Source: Clavaria fumosa
Taxonomy: Eukaryota; Basidiomycota; Agaricomycetes; Agaricales; Clavariaceae
Assembly: GCA_951802425.1 (NCBI GenBank)
Contig: OX637802.1
Location: 3,334,381-3,398,380, forward strand
Length of the DNA stretch: 64,000 nt
Reading direction: 5' to 3'
Notes under the pieces: generated by a model
Seen by the model: the letters and a program-made list of their open reading frames with translations, nothing else
What the model was told of the DNA's origin: nothing
Database searches by the model: none
Program-made: the position numbers and the translations under genes
Part shown: piece after piece, positions 22,413-34,369 of the stretch
Layout of the letters: the number at the start of each line of letters is the position of its first letter
Numbering within the stretch: the first letter of the stretch is position 1

Positions 22413-23889
22413 AAGGCTGGGCGTCTCGACCGGCCAATTGTGCCTTGTCCGGGTGCTTGAGGAAGAAGTCGCAGAGAAGAATTGTGGTGTTGGTAAGGTT
22501 TTGGTGGGGTTCCCAGGTGTTTTCTTCGATGGGGTAGCCTAGCCACTTTACCAGGTATTTCACTCCTTGTCCTACTTTCTTCACATCCAGGATCTCTTCG
22601 ACCTCATATTCTAAATGGTCATCATCAATGCTTGGAGGAGGCAGAGGAGGTCGGGCTTGAGAGGCAAAAGAAGGGGGAATGAATGGGGTTAGGAGGAGCT
22701 TGTTGAATACATCGTGAATGCGCCAAGCAGGGGGTAGCTTGAGGCGATATCCTGCTGGTCCTACTTTCTCGATGATGGCAAAAGGCCCAGCCCGTTTGTT
22801 GTCAAGTTTCTTATTTGGGCAGTCCATTTTCAAGTTTCGTGTGTCGAGCCAAACTAAGTCTCCCTTCCCATACTCGTGGCTGGGTCGTTTTCCGCTGTTG
22901 TAGCTTTTCTTCATTGCCAGTGCAGCTTTCTCCATGGCCTCTTTGGCAGCATGTCGCGACTCTTCCAACTTTGCCATTCACTCATCAGCAGCTGGGTTCA
23001 CCTCTGTCCGCGGGTGTACACCTCCATTCCAGGGGTGTCGGCCGTAGTCCAGAAAGAAGGGTGTGTAGCCTGTCGCGGAATGTTCCCGGTTATTCAGCGC
23101 GAATTCCGCTGTGCTCAACCACTCCGCCCAATCATCCTGGAGATGGTCGACGTATTCCCGCAGGTAGGTTTCAATCTCCTGATTCACCCGTTCCGTTTGT
23201 CCGTCAGTTTGGGGATGGAAGGCAGTGCTCGGATTAGCCTTTATCCCAATCATCCGGTAGAACTCCTTCATGAATTGAGAGACGAACTGCAGGCCACGAT
23301 TGCTGACGACCTTCTGGGGGATTCCGTGGTTCCGGAATACTCGGTCACAGAGGATTCTAGCTGCTCCCAAACTTGTTAAGTCGAAACCGATTGCTTTGAT
23401 GAGCGTGCGCTTGGTGAATTTGTCGACAATTACAAGGATAGAGTCGAAACCACGGGACTGTGGCAGCGGCCCTACTATGTCCCAGCTGATTGCCCACCAT
23501 GGACCATTCGGGACTGGGTGTGGGTGTAGGGGCGCAGCATGCTTGGTTCGGTCGGGTTTGGTTCTCTGACAGCCTTCGCATCCAGACATGTACTTCTCCA
23601 CATCTTTTACCATCTCGGGCCACCAGTAGGCTTTGAGCATCGTGGCTTTCATCTTCTTAATCCCAGGGTGTCCCGCAATGGGAAGGTCATGTTCATAGTT
23701 GAGTACCACCTCGCGGACTGCCGGGGGTATCCATACAGTGCCACTTCTCCACAACAATCCCAGATGGTCTCGCATCCAGCTGTCGTCGATTTCCGCGGGC
23801 TTGGTGACATGTTCCATGCTCCTTTTCTGGAGGAGCGTCTCCATTTCAGATGTGAAGCTGGTGCATACGTCCACGTTGGGGGGGAGCAT
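22411..23889 (-). pseudogene. G1 integrase and chromodomain
   Basis: The HHCC zinc domain (HDLPIAGHPG ... CEGCQRTK), catalytic core (SWDIVGPLP; VVSNRG; HPQTDGQTERVNQE) and GPY/F-like end (KLDNKRAGPFAIIEKVGPAG) are followed by a chromodomain (YEVEEILDVKK, KYLVKWLGYP, NTWEPHQNL). Integrase inserts the cDNA; the chromodomain can guide it to marked chromatin. The second catalytic Asp (VSDRG in intact relatives and in G2) is Asn here, codon at 23,299-23,301. A TGA (22,978-22,980) separates NPAADE from MAKLEE, where the G3 copy has TGG. Confidence 0.9.
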
Positions 23890-23934
23890 CTGGACGGGAG
23901 CATCTTCTTCAGCAGCCTCCCCATAGTCGGGTCT

Positions 23935-25015
23935 TCACAAGAGGGTATCGGCTTTGGTGTTGCTTTTACCGGTCCGATACTTGATCGCGAAGTCAAAGTT
24001 CTGGAGTTCTCCGTACCAGCGTATTTGTCGTGGTTTCAGTTTTTGGGGCTTTCTGAAGTATTGCAAGTTTGCATGGTCGGTCCATATCTCGAAGGTTTCG
24101 TCCACTCCTATGAGATATGCTCTCCACTCTCTCTCCACTCTGATAACTGCGAGGAGCTCCTTGTCATAGATGTCATAATTCTTTTCGGCTGCTGTGAGGG
24201 CCTTGGAGATGTAGTCGACTGGTCTCCAGGTCCCATCGGGCTGCTGCTGGGAAAGAACCCCACCTGTTGCGAGGTTACTAGCGTCTGTTTCTACTTTCCA
24301 CCTGCCTGTATCCTGGGGTAGAGCAAGGACCGGGGCTGAAACGAGCGCTCCTTTCACGTCCAGGAAAGCCGCGACCTGTTCGCTCTGCCAGCACCAGGGG
24401 ACATTACCGGTGAGCTTAAACAGGGGTCTGGCTCGCGAGGACAGATTAGGGATGAACCTCCACAGGTGGTTGATCATTCCCAGGAAACATTGGAGTTCCT
24501 TGACATTTCGGGGCTCTGGCCAGTTTTGGATTGCTTCCGCCTTGGCCAGGTCATGCTTGAGTTGGTTGTGCGAGAGCCTGAGCCCTAGGTAGAATACCTC
24601 CGTCTTCTCGAACTCACACTTGCTCAGTCAGAGGCACAGTCCATTGTCGCGGAACCTCTGCAGGACTCGGTCCATCCAGAAACGGTGGGTCACGAGGTCG
24701 TCCGCAAAGATAATGACGTCATTGATATACACGAGTACATGTCCGCCGGCGATTTCTTCTCTCAAGATATGGTTCATAAATCTCTGGAAGGTTGTGGGAG
24801 CATTCTGGAGCCCAAACCACATTACTGTGGGTTCAAACAAACCTCGCGATGTCAAGAAGGCGCATCTCTCATGGTGTCCTTCCCACAGCCTCATCGATGG
24901 AAACCCTCCCTTCGTGTCAATCTTGGAAAAGATCCTGGCTCCTCGCAGTTTGTCTACACAATCACGGATGCATGGCAATGGAAACTTATCCTTAATCAAA
25001 ACAAGTTGAGGCGTG
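23935..25015 (-). pseudogene. G1 reverse transcriptase and RNase H
   Basis: RT motifs: KDKFPLPCIRD, ARIFSKIDTKGGF, LQNAPTTFQRFMN, VLVYINDVIIFADD, then the RT/RNase H junction (WPEPRNVKELQ, FIPNLSSRARPLF) and RNase H (WKVETDASNLATGGVLSQ, YDKELLAVI, WTDHANLQYF). The active-site YxDD is YIND (Asn codon 24,721-24,723). Frame breaks occur at about 25,000 and between 24,628 and 24,477. It would have copied RNA into DNA; this copy cannot be active. Confidence 0.9.
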
Positions 25016-25958
25016 AGTAATCAATGATGGGCCGGAGCTTGTCTTTTTCTCGCTTGAAAAAGAACAGGCTGGCATAGGGGGATTTGGAGGGCCTTATCCT
25101 TCCTGAAGCCAGCTGCTCGTCGATCCACCTATTCATTTCTGTCATTTCCTCCCTAGTCAGTGAGTACAGTTTGGAGGATAAGTGCCCTGGGTCCTTGTGG
25201 AACTCGATCTTGATGTCAAAATCAGGTCGCGGTTTGGGTAACTCATCCCATTTTGCTTCACTAAAGACCGTTGGATATAGCAACGGCCAGTTGGGCATAT
25301 CTCCAGAGTCCGAAAAGCGAATGTCTATGGTTGTCTGTAGCGCATTGTCCCATATACTGCCTTTAGGATAGGCCCAAGGGCTTGCGAGATGTGGGTCAAA
25401 GTGGCAACTTGTGGGGCAGCGCATGAAGGAAACCTTGCCTAGTGGCCAATTGATCTCGGGGTTGTGTTTGGACAGCCAGTCATGCCCCAAGATGATCTTG
25501 TGCGATTTGGCAGCTCTGAGCAAGAAGTGTATTCGCTCCTGGTGGTCCCCTATCATTAGCAGGAGGTCAATGCTGTAGCGGATTGGTCTGTTCTTGTTTG
25601 CTGATCTGTCCACATTGTACACTTCGATCGGGTTTTGTAGTGGGACGGGTTCCAGTCCAAGTTCCTTACACCAGGCCAGGTCCATAAAACAATTGGTACA
25701 TCCTGAGTTGATCAGGACCTTAACACCTCCCCATTCAGCCGTAGTCAGAGTTTCAAAGTGCGCCAGTAAGGTCAACTCTCTCTTCTGCCTCTTTGGTTTC
25801 TCTTCCGCAACTTTTGTTGTTCTGTTGTCCTCAAGTTCGTTCGCACTCTGAGCATGTCTCCGTTGCAAGATCATGTATTTGGGTATACTTGCTATGGGTA
25901 CAGGGGTGGGGGCGGGAACGTTGCTTGTACTATTACAGAGACATGAGTTCGGACTCAC
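25000..25958 (-). pseudogene. G1 pol N-terminus: protease and start of RT
   Basis: The frame opens GTG-A, overlapping the gag stop by NTGA, and runs through an aspartic protease segment VLINSGCTNCFMD and HDWLSKHNPEINW into RT (SKLYSLTREEM, RPIIDYSRLN). The catalytic D-S-G is N-S-G (codon 25,707-25,709). This region should cut the Gag-Pol product in the particle. In G2 the same start is ATG, so GTG here may be a later change or a weak start. Confidence 0.85.
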
Positions 25959-27024
25959 TGCGTCTCTTCTCCAAAACCCTGCTCCTGGGTGGGAGCCGGC
26001 GGGAGCTGTTGTTGTTGTTGCTGGGCCTGCAGGGCACCAGCCATCTGTCTCTCTCTCTTGTATATCACGAGCCTGTTGCGGAGTAGCGCAAGTTTGTTCT
26101 CATATTCTTCCACCTCTATTGGGCCAGGGACCATTGTGCGAACCTGTGGCCTCGGGACATAGGGTCGCGAGTCTGGGAGGTGGCAGTTTCGGGCGATGTG
26201 ACCCACCTGGCCACAGCGGAAGCATCGACGTTCAACCGCAGGAGCCGCGTCCGGTCCACGATCATCCTGTCACCGGCACCAGCGGGACGGGGCATTATCT
26301 GAGGAGCAGGGGCGTGTTGCTGCTGCTGCGGAACGGAGGGGAAGCGAGGTGCGGGTCACGGTGGGTTCGGGTTCAGGTAGCGCGGAGGCGTAGGGAGTGG
26401 TCGCGACTGCTGGAATTGGGTAGGGGCGGGGCGGCTGGCGTTTTGCTCGCGTATAATGGCGTCGAGTCTCCTCTGTTGGGCGTCCAACGTTTTGACCAGT
26501 TGCTTCCATTGGGCATAGGTGACTGGCATGGGGTTGACATTGTAGACCTGCGTAGTCAGCCTCTGGTTGAGGTTCATCTCCAACCAGTGGATTAACACGT
26601 CCGAGTCATTGACCGGGTCCAACTCTGCCTTGCGCATCAACGTTTTGAATAGAGCGAAGAACTCCGCGGCTTGTAGCGCTCCCTGTTTCAACTTGGCGAT
26701 ATCGTTTAGGGCGGTCGCCATGATGTTAGGGTCATCGAAGGCCCTGCGCAGATCCAGGACGAAATCTTCCCAAGTCCTGGCTACTCCAGCATTTAGGATC
26801 TCATCACCCCGCATGTTCGCCCATTCTGCTGCGAATCCTTCTCCTGTAATCTTACTCAGTGCAAACAAGATCTTGTTCAGATCACTGGCATAGAGCCCCT
26901 GGTTTCCCAGGAACTGTAGTTGGAGGGACCTGAGGAAGGTCCAAAAATTCTTCTTATTTCCATCAAAAGATGGAACGGCAAGGTCCAGCCTCAGCATTGG
27001 GGCTGCGGGGATGGTGTCTGCCAT
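25955..27024 (-). pseudogene. G1 gag (capsid, CCHC knuckle)
   Basis: The best start is the ATG at 27,024 (MADTIPAAPML), one nucleotide after the ORF1 stop. The capsid region includes FWTFLRSLQLQFLGN, ILFALSKITGEGFAAEWA, WEDFVLDLRRAFDDPN and FFALFKTLMRKAEL, then a Pro-rich linker and a zinc knuckle CFRCGQVGHIARNC. A TGA at about 26,354 (CGA in a CpG-intact state) and a frameshift near 26,275 separate capsid and knuckle. The open frame continues upstream of the ATG to 27,345 but is Pro/Ser-rich and overlaps ORF1 in another frame, so it is probably fortuitous. Confidence 0.85.
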
Positions 27025-27025
27025 T

Positions 27026-27736
27026 TCAGGTGCGGGCGAGGGCGGCGGTGAGGGTTCTGGCAGCGATGGACTCGCGGGTTGGGGTTGGGGTTCCGGTTCT
27101 GGAGTCGCAGGTGATTGTGGTGGTGGTGGTGGCGACGGTGCTGGCCGGGCTAGGCGCTCGTCTAAACTCGCAAAGTCTATGGGGGGCTCGGTATGAACTG
27201 GTGGTGCTGGGGGGGATGGGGTTGATGGGACGACAGATGAAGGCGAGGGGTCGGTACTCGTGGATGAGGAATTGTTCGATTCCGATGAGGCTAAGCTCTG
27301 TCTGGATCGCCACGGAAACGTGCGTGGGTTCGTTCGTCGACTCATCGTTGTCGCTGTTCATGTAGTCCTCGAGGTCGTCGAGGTTAATGTCAATGGTGCT
27401 GTGTATGGGCGATCTTGTGCCTGAGGTCGCAGAATCTGGTAGGGCAGCTCTCAGTGCCTCTCTCAATCTCTCTTCTCGTCGACTCTGTTCCTGTGCATAC
27501 AACCTTGCAAAATAGGGGGCAAGTCGTCTCTCCTCCTCAATAATCCACAGTTCGAAAGGGCGTAGCTCTCGCGGTCTCAGTACCGCAGTTTCCGTCTCCA
27601 ATACGTCGGATTCCGTCAGGGCGTCCGGGTAGAATTCTGTTCTTACATGGGTGTCAAAGTATCAGGCCCAATATTCGTCCTCACCAAAATCTAGGACCGT
27701 GGTGAGCCACTTGTCCGTTATGTCTTCATTACGCAT
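27026..27736 (-). pseudogene. G1 ORF1: conserved, unrecognised protein upstream of gag
   Basis: About 236 codons from ATG (27,736-27,734) to TGA (27,026-27,028), with one in-frame TGA at 27,662-27,664 (a CGA-type change). I recognise no domain. Order: MRNEDITDKW, EYWA.YFDTHVRTEFYP, a Glu/Arg-rich helix-like stretch (RRLAPYFARLYAQEQSRREE), an acidic NLDDLEDYMNSDND, then VAIQTELSLIGIEQFL...PLAFICRPINP and a Thr-rich tail. G2 ORF1 shares the start (LRKKN), FFALRYIDCRTPVP, an acidic IEDIENVES, SVQTD...ERFL and SWAPINP. Conservation of position and these motifs argues for a real protein. Role unknown. Confidence 0.7.
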
Positions 27737-27845
27737 TGGGTATGCCAGGATGATTCTCTCGTCGTTCTGTTGCACACGATGGGCAGGGGGTAGGGAGAAA
27801 GCTAGGCCGACTGGGGGTTGACAGGGTCAAGGTAGCAAGGGGTGG

Positions 27846-27857
27846 ACGTTGAAATTG
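27846..27857 (-). promoter_or_regulatory. G1 primer-binding site, self-primed
   Basis: The 12 nt next to the 5' LTR read CAATTTCAACGT on the minus strand. This is the exact complement of ACGTTGAAATTG in the 3' LTR, 35 nt from its TATA box. A Tf1-like folded RNA 5' end can therefore act as primer; I see no tRNA-type PBS. Confidence 0.8.
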
Positions 27858-28398
27858 TGTTGGTCCAAGTCCCTCACAGAAGCAAGAAGGGGAAAGAAGC
27901 TCGATTTCAACGTAGGGAACTACACACATTACAAAGGTACTATATATACTGGGGAAAGGGGGCTGTGTAGGGGACAAGTCATAAAAAGGGGAATGAGGCT
28001 ATGCACACTGAGTCGCGCGGAATAGGGGAGTCAGTATAGGGAAAAGGGGATACCAAATACAGAAGGTAGCGGCAAGGGATGGATAAGGGGAAAGTGACAA
28101 GAGAAATGCTTAGCATGGGCTTGGCTGGCTGTGGAGGGGCCTGGATTAGTCCCGATTAGGGTAGATTACTTGATGAGAGCTGTCAGAGGAATTATTGCTG
28201 ATCCGCCTCCATCACGAATTGCAAAGCATGGGAAAAGGTCGAGGAACGTGGGCATGGGCACGTGGCGGCACTTATTGGGAGCTCATAGGTGCCGCTGCAT
28301 GGTCGCGGAGGGTCACGTGGTCCCATACTCGGCCCTCGTAACTAGTCCCTAGCGCGTTGTGGATTCAGTGACGGCGGCTTACATAATGGATCCTGACA
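27858..28398 (-). repeat. G1 5' LTR
   Basis: TGTTGG...CTGACA on plus. TATATATA 27,941-27,948; predicted RNA start at about 27,913. It lacks a 19 bp segment found in the 3' LTR. Confidence 0.9.
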
Positions 28399-28403
28399 CT
28401 AAT

Positions 28404-29405
28404 AGCATAGTCCTTGTGCAGATGGAGTATCTGCACTTTCTTTCACTGCAAGCTAACCACTCAAGCTAGTCTTTTGAAATTTTGTGTGCCTATATCTACC
28501 CCTCTAATCCTCAATTTCCATGGTTTACATTTTCCCAAAACTCATTTCCCAATGCATGCCAAAGCTGCTGACCAACCCAGTCAAAATTCTCCCGTTTATC
28601 AAAACCAACCATAGGATTCCAAAACAAATGCAATGCTATACTGGGCCATCCCATACCTATCATATTCCATCCCTCTCTCCCCCCTCCCATCACCCACAAA
28701 GCAACAATTCCAGCATATAGTCAGAATCCAGTTCTCACATCCTCACACAAGTTTGTACTTGTGGTGGCACCTAAATCAAATGGGATCACATTGAAAGATT
28801 GAGTATAGTGCATGAATAATACACCCTGACTTTGTTTCAATTACTCTGCCACATCCAGGACTACAGTTGCCTTCCTACAAACCTAAACAACACAAGTACC
28901 CATACAAGTTTGCAGGCCTCACAGCACAAGATCTAACTGTGAAAATCTCTTGAAATTGATCATGGATGCTCTAAATGATGACCACTATCATATAACATGC
29001 TACAAGTTTGTACTTAGCAGTGGCACCCCGACAAGGACCCCACATAAAATATTCCCCAAAAAAAAAGTCCCCCCTTTTAGTCCTCACTATGTCTTTGATG
29101 ATGTGTACTCTCATTTGGTGCTTTTCCTCAAAACTTTTTTTTCACCACAAAAATTTATTTAGGGTTCCTGGGGTCTTCCAGCAAAATTTGAAATATAGTA
29201 GCTGTTACATCTATGTTGCAGGGGTCGGGCGGAGTAAAGTCTGGGCAGGAACAATAAAGTGCAGGTGCAGCGGAGCAAACCAGAGTTTGGACGGAGTTGG
29301 ACTTGGGTTCAGACAAGACTTGGTGAATGTATTGAAACAATGCCCTCTGCGGATCAGTGTCTTGGATTTCGGGAGAAGGTGGGAGACGGGTTTCAGGCAA
29401 TGCGG
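28404..29405. other. Spacer, nothing recognised
   Basis: A/C-rich sequence without supported genes. About 29,220-29,405 contains 'gcggagtaaagtc' motifs like those in the following solo LTR and may be a relative. It ends at the AGTAG target site (29,406-29,410). Confidence 0.4.
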
Positions 29406-29410
29406 AGTAG

Positions 29411-30123
29411 TGTTACGACCCCATCCGCTTGCATAAGCACTATCCCCACCCCGGACTCCGAGCTCCGTACCAACTCCGATCCGCTCCGCCGTAACTCCGT
29501 ATGCCCCGCTCCGCACCTTCATCGGACTTTACTCCGCCAACCTTCGGACCATTCGGACTTCGTTCTAGAACCTTCTCCCTCCATCCCCTCATTCTGTTCA
29601 CTACTGAGAGGATACCCTTGACCCATGGGAGTCACTTTGTTGTTGTTTCTTTGTTCCAAGAAAATTGCACAGGCACAAGTGGTGAAACTCTCCTAGTAAT
29701 TTGATATGTACATTGTTTCACATTACTCCTATACTCTGTCCTTGCAGTATAAGTTTCCACCTGTATCTCCCTGCTCCTTAGTTTGAATATTAACGTCTCT
29801 TGATCCTAAAAACATCTCTGAGCTTTCGTCCTCATTGTCCTCGACGTTCTCCACGTCATCCGATCAACTCCGACCAACTCTGGCGGACTCCAATCAACTT
29901 CGGAGTTTTGACTTGTGTTCTGATTCTCCCTTGGGTATTGTTCTTGTTTGATAAATAGGGACACGTATATACGCGGTGGCACAACACATACGTTGAGGCC
30001 GCAGTCCCATAAGTCTCTCTTCCTCATGTTTACTTCTCCGTTTCTCCGATATCGGACTCCGATAGAATATCTCCGCTACGCTCCGCTAACCCCTTCGCCG
30101 CTAACTTTGTTAGGACCCTGACA
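29411..30123. mobile_element. Solo LTR with 5 bp TSD
   Basis: 713 bp, TGTTACGACC...GGACCCTGACA, flanked by AGTAG on both sides (29,406-29,410; 30,124-30,128). The interior is rich in CTCCG words and has no pol or gag. A solo LTR left by LTR-LTR recombination explains the ends and TSD. The family is not that of G1, G2 or G3. Confidence 0.75.
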
Positions 30124-30128
30124 AGTAG

Positions 30129-30376
30129 ACTGCGAGTAGGCGGGGTTGATATTCAGACTGGCTAGACAAGGCTGTAATCTATGAGTACTTATACAAAAGT
30201 CTGGGGCGATGCTAGCAACGGAGATAACTCTGGTATGACTATGGAATCTGTTCATAGCTATGGAGTAATGTCCGGGAGTCAGGAAATAAACTTAACAATG
30301 GGACTACAAGACGGAGACGGAATCTGATTGGGACAAACATTAAACTACTAACTATGATTGTACAGATGTTTCTGGG
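30129..30376. other. Short spacer
   Basis: Nothing recognised; ends at the AGTCC target duplication of G2 (30,377-30,381). Confidence 0.4.
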
Positions 30377-30381
30377 AGTCC

Positions 30382-31008
30382 TGTCGCGGTCGATCCTAAA
30401 ACTGGAGCTCAAAGGTCGCGGTGAGGTCGTGACAAGGTCGCGAAGGTCACATGGATAGCTGACGAAGAGGCTCAACGAGGAGGTAGAAAGAGGCGATTTC
30501 AGAAGAATATCAAAGACTAAGGAATACATGCCAAGTATCTACTCGTATATATACTAGAGTCCAAGACCATAGGAACGATATTAGTACAAGGTAGTAACAG
30601 AGGATATGCAAAGGGAACAACGGTAGGGAGGAAATGAAGGTATTCGGGCAATGATCGCAAGGTCGTCATGGTCCCAAGAAGGGAAGCGTCGGTCGGCGGG
30701 GGAACGGGATAGCGGTATAAGGGCGCCAGGGGAACAGGAAGTCATCGTGGGAAAGAGATGGAGATGCCAAGGGGACGGGATAGCGGTAAGGTGGGGCGCG
30801 GGAGAGAACAAGGTCACGTTAGGGATAGTTGCTTGATGGGCGATGTCAGGTGTCAGTCCGTCGACAGGGTGATGGCATCCCGCTTGATGTGCCATCACAC
30901 ATTTGGGCCATACTGTCGGTGGTGGTCACGTGAGTTCTTGTGACTTACTGATCATTTGACAGGTCACGTGTCCGCGACCTTTGGGGATCACGTGATGTCG
31001 CCGCGACA
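30382..31008 (-). repeat. G2 3' LTR
   Basis: TGTCGCGG...CGCGACA on plus; TATATATA 30,546-30,553; R-start complement 30,506-30,518. Confidence 0.92.
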
Positions 31009-31019
31009 TATTCCCCTTC

Positions 31020-34000
31020 CTAAGATTTGTTCTCCTGAACAAACTCCGCAATGGCCTCCTTAGCGCGTGTGAGGTTCTCCAGAGGCTCCCAGGTATTTTC
31101 CTTGGGCGGATAGCCGACCCAGCTCACCAGGTACTGGACCTTCCCTCTCCTCTTCCTCTTGGCTAGGACCCGTTCGACATCATACTGCTCACCTCCCTCT
31201 ATGAGTTCGGGCGGTGGTCGAACGGAGGACAGGTCTCCTCGGAAGGGCTTGAGCAAGGTCTCATTGAAGACCGGGTGGATCCGCCAACTCGGGGGAAGGG
31301 TAAGGCGATAAGCCGAGGTTCCTACCTTCTCCTCCATGGGGAAGGGGCCGATGAACTTAGGCCCGAGCTTCTTGGAGGGGAGATTGAGGGGGAGATTTCG
31401 CGAGTCTAAATATACCAGGCCACCTTTCTTATAGATCTCTGGCTCTCGCGAGTGGTCATCGTAAGTCACGGAGTCGGTCGCTTGTCCCTTCCATAAAACA
31501 TCCCGGAGGCGATCACGGGCAGCGGAAACTCGCACAAGGAATTCATCGGCAGCAGGTATATCAAAGCCGGCGGGGAAATTGGGGATTGGGGCGGGGTCGA
31601 AACCATGGAGAGCCGAAAAAGGAGTGATGTCTGAGTCGCGGATAGGTCGCGAGTTGAGAGCAAACTGGGCGAGGGGAAGCACGGCGGCCCAATCGGCCTG
31701 GTCTTCCTTGGTCAGTGTGCAGAGAACCACTTCTACTTCCTGGTTGGCCCTCTCTACTTGCCCATCCGTCTGCGGGTGGTAGGCGGTGGAGACAGCAGAC
31801 TTGATGCCTAATTTATCGTAGACCTTGCGCATGAATTTGGAAATAAACTGGCCTCCTCGATCAGATACTACCTTCTCCGGAAGTCCATAATAGGCATAGA
31901 CTTTCTCAAGGAGGATTGAGGCCGCTCCTTCCGACGTAAGTTCCTTGACAGTCGGGGCGAGGACAATGGTCTTGGTTAAGTAATCTTTGATCACCAAGAT
32001 CATGTCATAGCCTGCGGATTCCGAGACTGGGCCGATCAAGTCCCAACCAATGACTTGCCAAGGTCGCGAGGGGATTGGGAGAGGGTGGAGGGGAGCCGGC
32101 TTTCGTCCGCGTCGGGGTTTGATCCTCGGGCAGACATCGCAGGCGATAACGTAAGCGCGGGTGTCCTTCTTAAGTGTGGGCCAGTACCAGTATTTTGCGA
32201 CTGCAACCTGGGTTTTGGAGATCCCTGGGTGTACGGTAGTTCGAGCCAAGTGGTGGAGGTCGAGGATGTCTTTTACGAGCGATGCCGGGACCCAGAGCTT
32301 CTCGTGTACCCAGAAGTACCCTTCCTTATCCTTCTCCGCTCCTTCTGGAGGGGTTCCCAGAGCTTGTTCGATCCTCAGCTTCTCCATTAGGGACAGGGTC
32401 TCGTTGACCGGGAAGAAGTGGTCCGGCAATAGAACTTGGGCGGGGCGGGGAGGTTGGTCATCGTAGTCGGGGTGTCGGGAAAGAGCATCAGCTGCGGCAT
32501 TTGACTTTCCGGAACGAGGGATGATCTTGAAGCAGAAGAGGGATAGGAACTGTCTCCACCGGTTCTGGCATCCATTGAGCAGGTTTGGCTTCCGGAAGTA
32601 CGAAAGGTTCTTATGGTCCGTGTGGACCTCGAAATCCTGGCCGAGGAGGTAGTGTTGCCATTCCTCGAGCGCTCTTATCACCGTGAGGAGTTCCAGGTTG
32701 TAGACATCGTAGTTTAGCTGGGCGTCCCGGAGTTTTGTTGACAAGCAGTCCACCATCCTCCACACTCCGTCCTGTTGCTGGTATAGGATAGCCGAAGTCG
32801 CGATCTCGCTGGCATCCGTCTCGATTTTCCATGGCATTCCGTCCTGTGGGATCGCGACCTGGACCGAGTTTCTGATTGCATCCTGGATGTCGTAGAACGA
32901 CTTGAGTGCGGCGTCCGTTAAATTAAATTCACCTTTGCCGGTGCAGGCATGGAGAGGGGTGGCAATCTTGGCATAATTCGGGATGTACCGTCAGTAGTAA
33001 CTTCCGAGGGCCGTGTATCTGCGTGCATCCTTGGCAGATTTCAGAATTGGCCAGTTGTCGATAGCCGAACATCTCTTCTTGCTCTTTTCGATGGTTCCCT
33101 GCCGGATCTTGTTTCCGAGGAAAGTCACCTCAGTCCGTTCAAATTCGCATTTCGCGGGTTTGACGGTCAGGTGATTTTCTTGGAGAACCTGGAAAACGCG
33201 TGCGGTAAGGTCGCGAAGTTCTTCGCGAGTGTCGGAGCAGATGAGAATGTCGTCAATATACACGAAGACCTGACCGGTGGCCACCAGATCCTTCAGGATA
33301 CTGTCCATAAAGCCTTGAAAGATCACGGGGGCATTAGTAACTCCGAAAGGCATGACTCGGCAGAGAAATTGGCCGTATTCACATATAAACGCTAACAACT
33401 TCTCGCTCTCCTTCGACGCCCGGATGTTGTTGAACCCAATCCGGATATCGATTTTTGAATAGTACCGGAACTTCTGCAAGCGATCGTAGATGTTCCGGAT
33501 GAGAGGGAGAGGGTAGGCATTCTTGACCGTGACTTCGTTTAGCCATTTGTAGTCGACCACAGGCCGGAGCTTGTCTCCTTCGTTCTTGAAAAAGAGGGGA
33601 CTAGCCCAGGGCGACTGGCCTGGATAAATTCGTCCAGTCGCGAGGTTCTCGTCTAGCCACTTTCGGAGCTCTGCACGGTAAGCCTTGGGCGTCGGGTAAA
33701 TCTGGGACCGGTATGGACGGGCATCGTTCCCTAGCTGGATGTCGATGTCGACTCCGGGACGGTGCGGGGGTAAAACATTGTAGAATTCTTCTCCGAATAC
33801 TCGCGGGAAGAGAGTCGGCCAGTCGGGGGAGTCGTTCGCGATGACACGTACTGCGGCACTGCAGGGAAGGTCGCGGCAATGCCGAAATTCGAGGGAGCGA
33901 GTCCGCCAGTCAATGGTCGGATTGTGTTTCCGGAGCCAATCATCGCCTAGAACGAGGTTGAAGTCGGGGTAGTCGCCTAGGTAGCATTCGATAATTTTGC

Positions 34001-34369
34001 GGTGTCCAAGACCAAATTCGACCGCGACCTTTGTAAAGTGCGTGATGGGTCCTCGCGAGTTTGCGGTACTGTCTGCATTCCTAGTGATCATCGGGGATGG
34101 GAGTCGTTCCATGGGGAAACAGTTTCGATTAGCAAAGCTGTGATCCATGACCGAGGTTGTGCTGCCGCTGTCGATAAGCACTTTCCCGTGTAGGCTCTAC
34201 TCGGGAAGGCAGGGGGTGAGATTCGAACTCTGAATTCGAGTTGGGCTGTTTCTTGGCAGCCCACTATTTTCATCATCCTTAGAAGCAGTTTAGGAGACGA
34301 GTCAGAAACTGGTATTGCTGCGGTACTAGTACAGGGGGGGGACTTAGGCGGGGAAGCTGCTTCCTTCAT
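31020..34369 (-). pseudogene. G2 pol: protease, RT, RNase H, integrase, chromodomain
   Basis: Pol starts at ATG 34,369-34,367, which overlaps the gag stop as ATGA. A 1-nt loss near 34,180 shifts the frame just before the protease LIDSGSTTSVMD; after that one frame runs to 31,020 except for a TGA at 32,991-32,993 (CGA-type). RT: RPVVDYKWLNEVT, YSKIDIRIGF, MPFGVTNAPVIFQ, VFVYIDDILICSD. RNase H: WKIETDASEIATSAIL, VHTDHKNLSYF. Integrase: HPGISKTQVA, CDVCPRIK, GWDLIGPV, VVSDRGGQF, HPQTDGQVERANQE. Chromodomain: YDVERVLAKRKR, VQYLVSWVGYP, NTWEPLENL. It would process Gag, copy the RNA and integrate the cDNA. Two lesions make this copy non-functional as it stands. Confidence 0.93.

Larger units (their letters stand above)
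21840..28398 (-). mobile_element. Gypsy G1: full-length chromodomain LTR retrotransposon with TSD
   Basis: LTRs 27,858-28,398 (5') and 21,840-22,399 (3') are flanked by the 5 bp target duplication CTAAT (21,835-21,839 and 28,399-28,403). Order on the minus strand is LTR, PBS, ORF1, gag, pol (PR, RT, RNase H, IN, chromodomain), polypurine tract, LTR. The LTRs differ mainly by a 19 bp indel and CpG-type changes. Pol is broken by several stops and frameshifts, so the copy is dead, although its architecture is complete. Confidence 0.95.

Noticed and set aside
22815..24321. Long plus-strand frames opposite G1 pol
   Set aside because: Antisense to recognised integrase and RNase H motifs.
26356..27345. 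G1 gag starting at 27,345
   Set aside because: The extension is Pro/Ser-rich low complexity, overlaps ORF1 in another frame, and the ATG at 27,024 is homologous to the G2 gag start next to the ORF1 stop.
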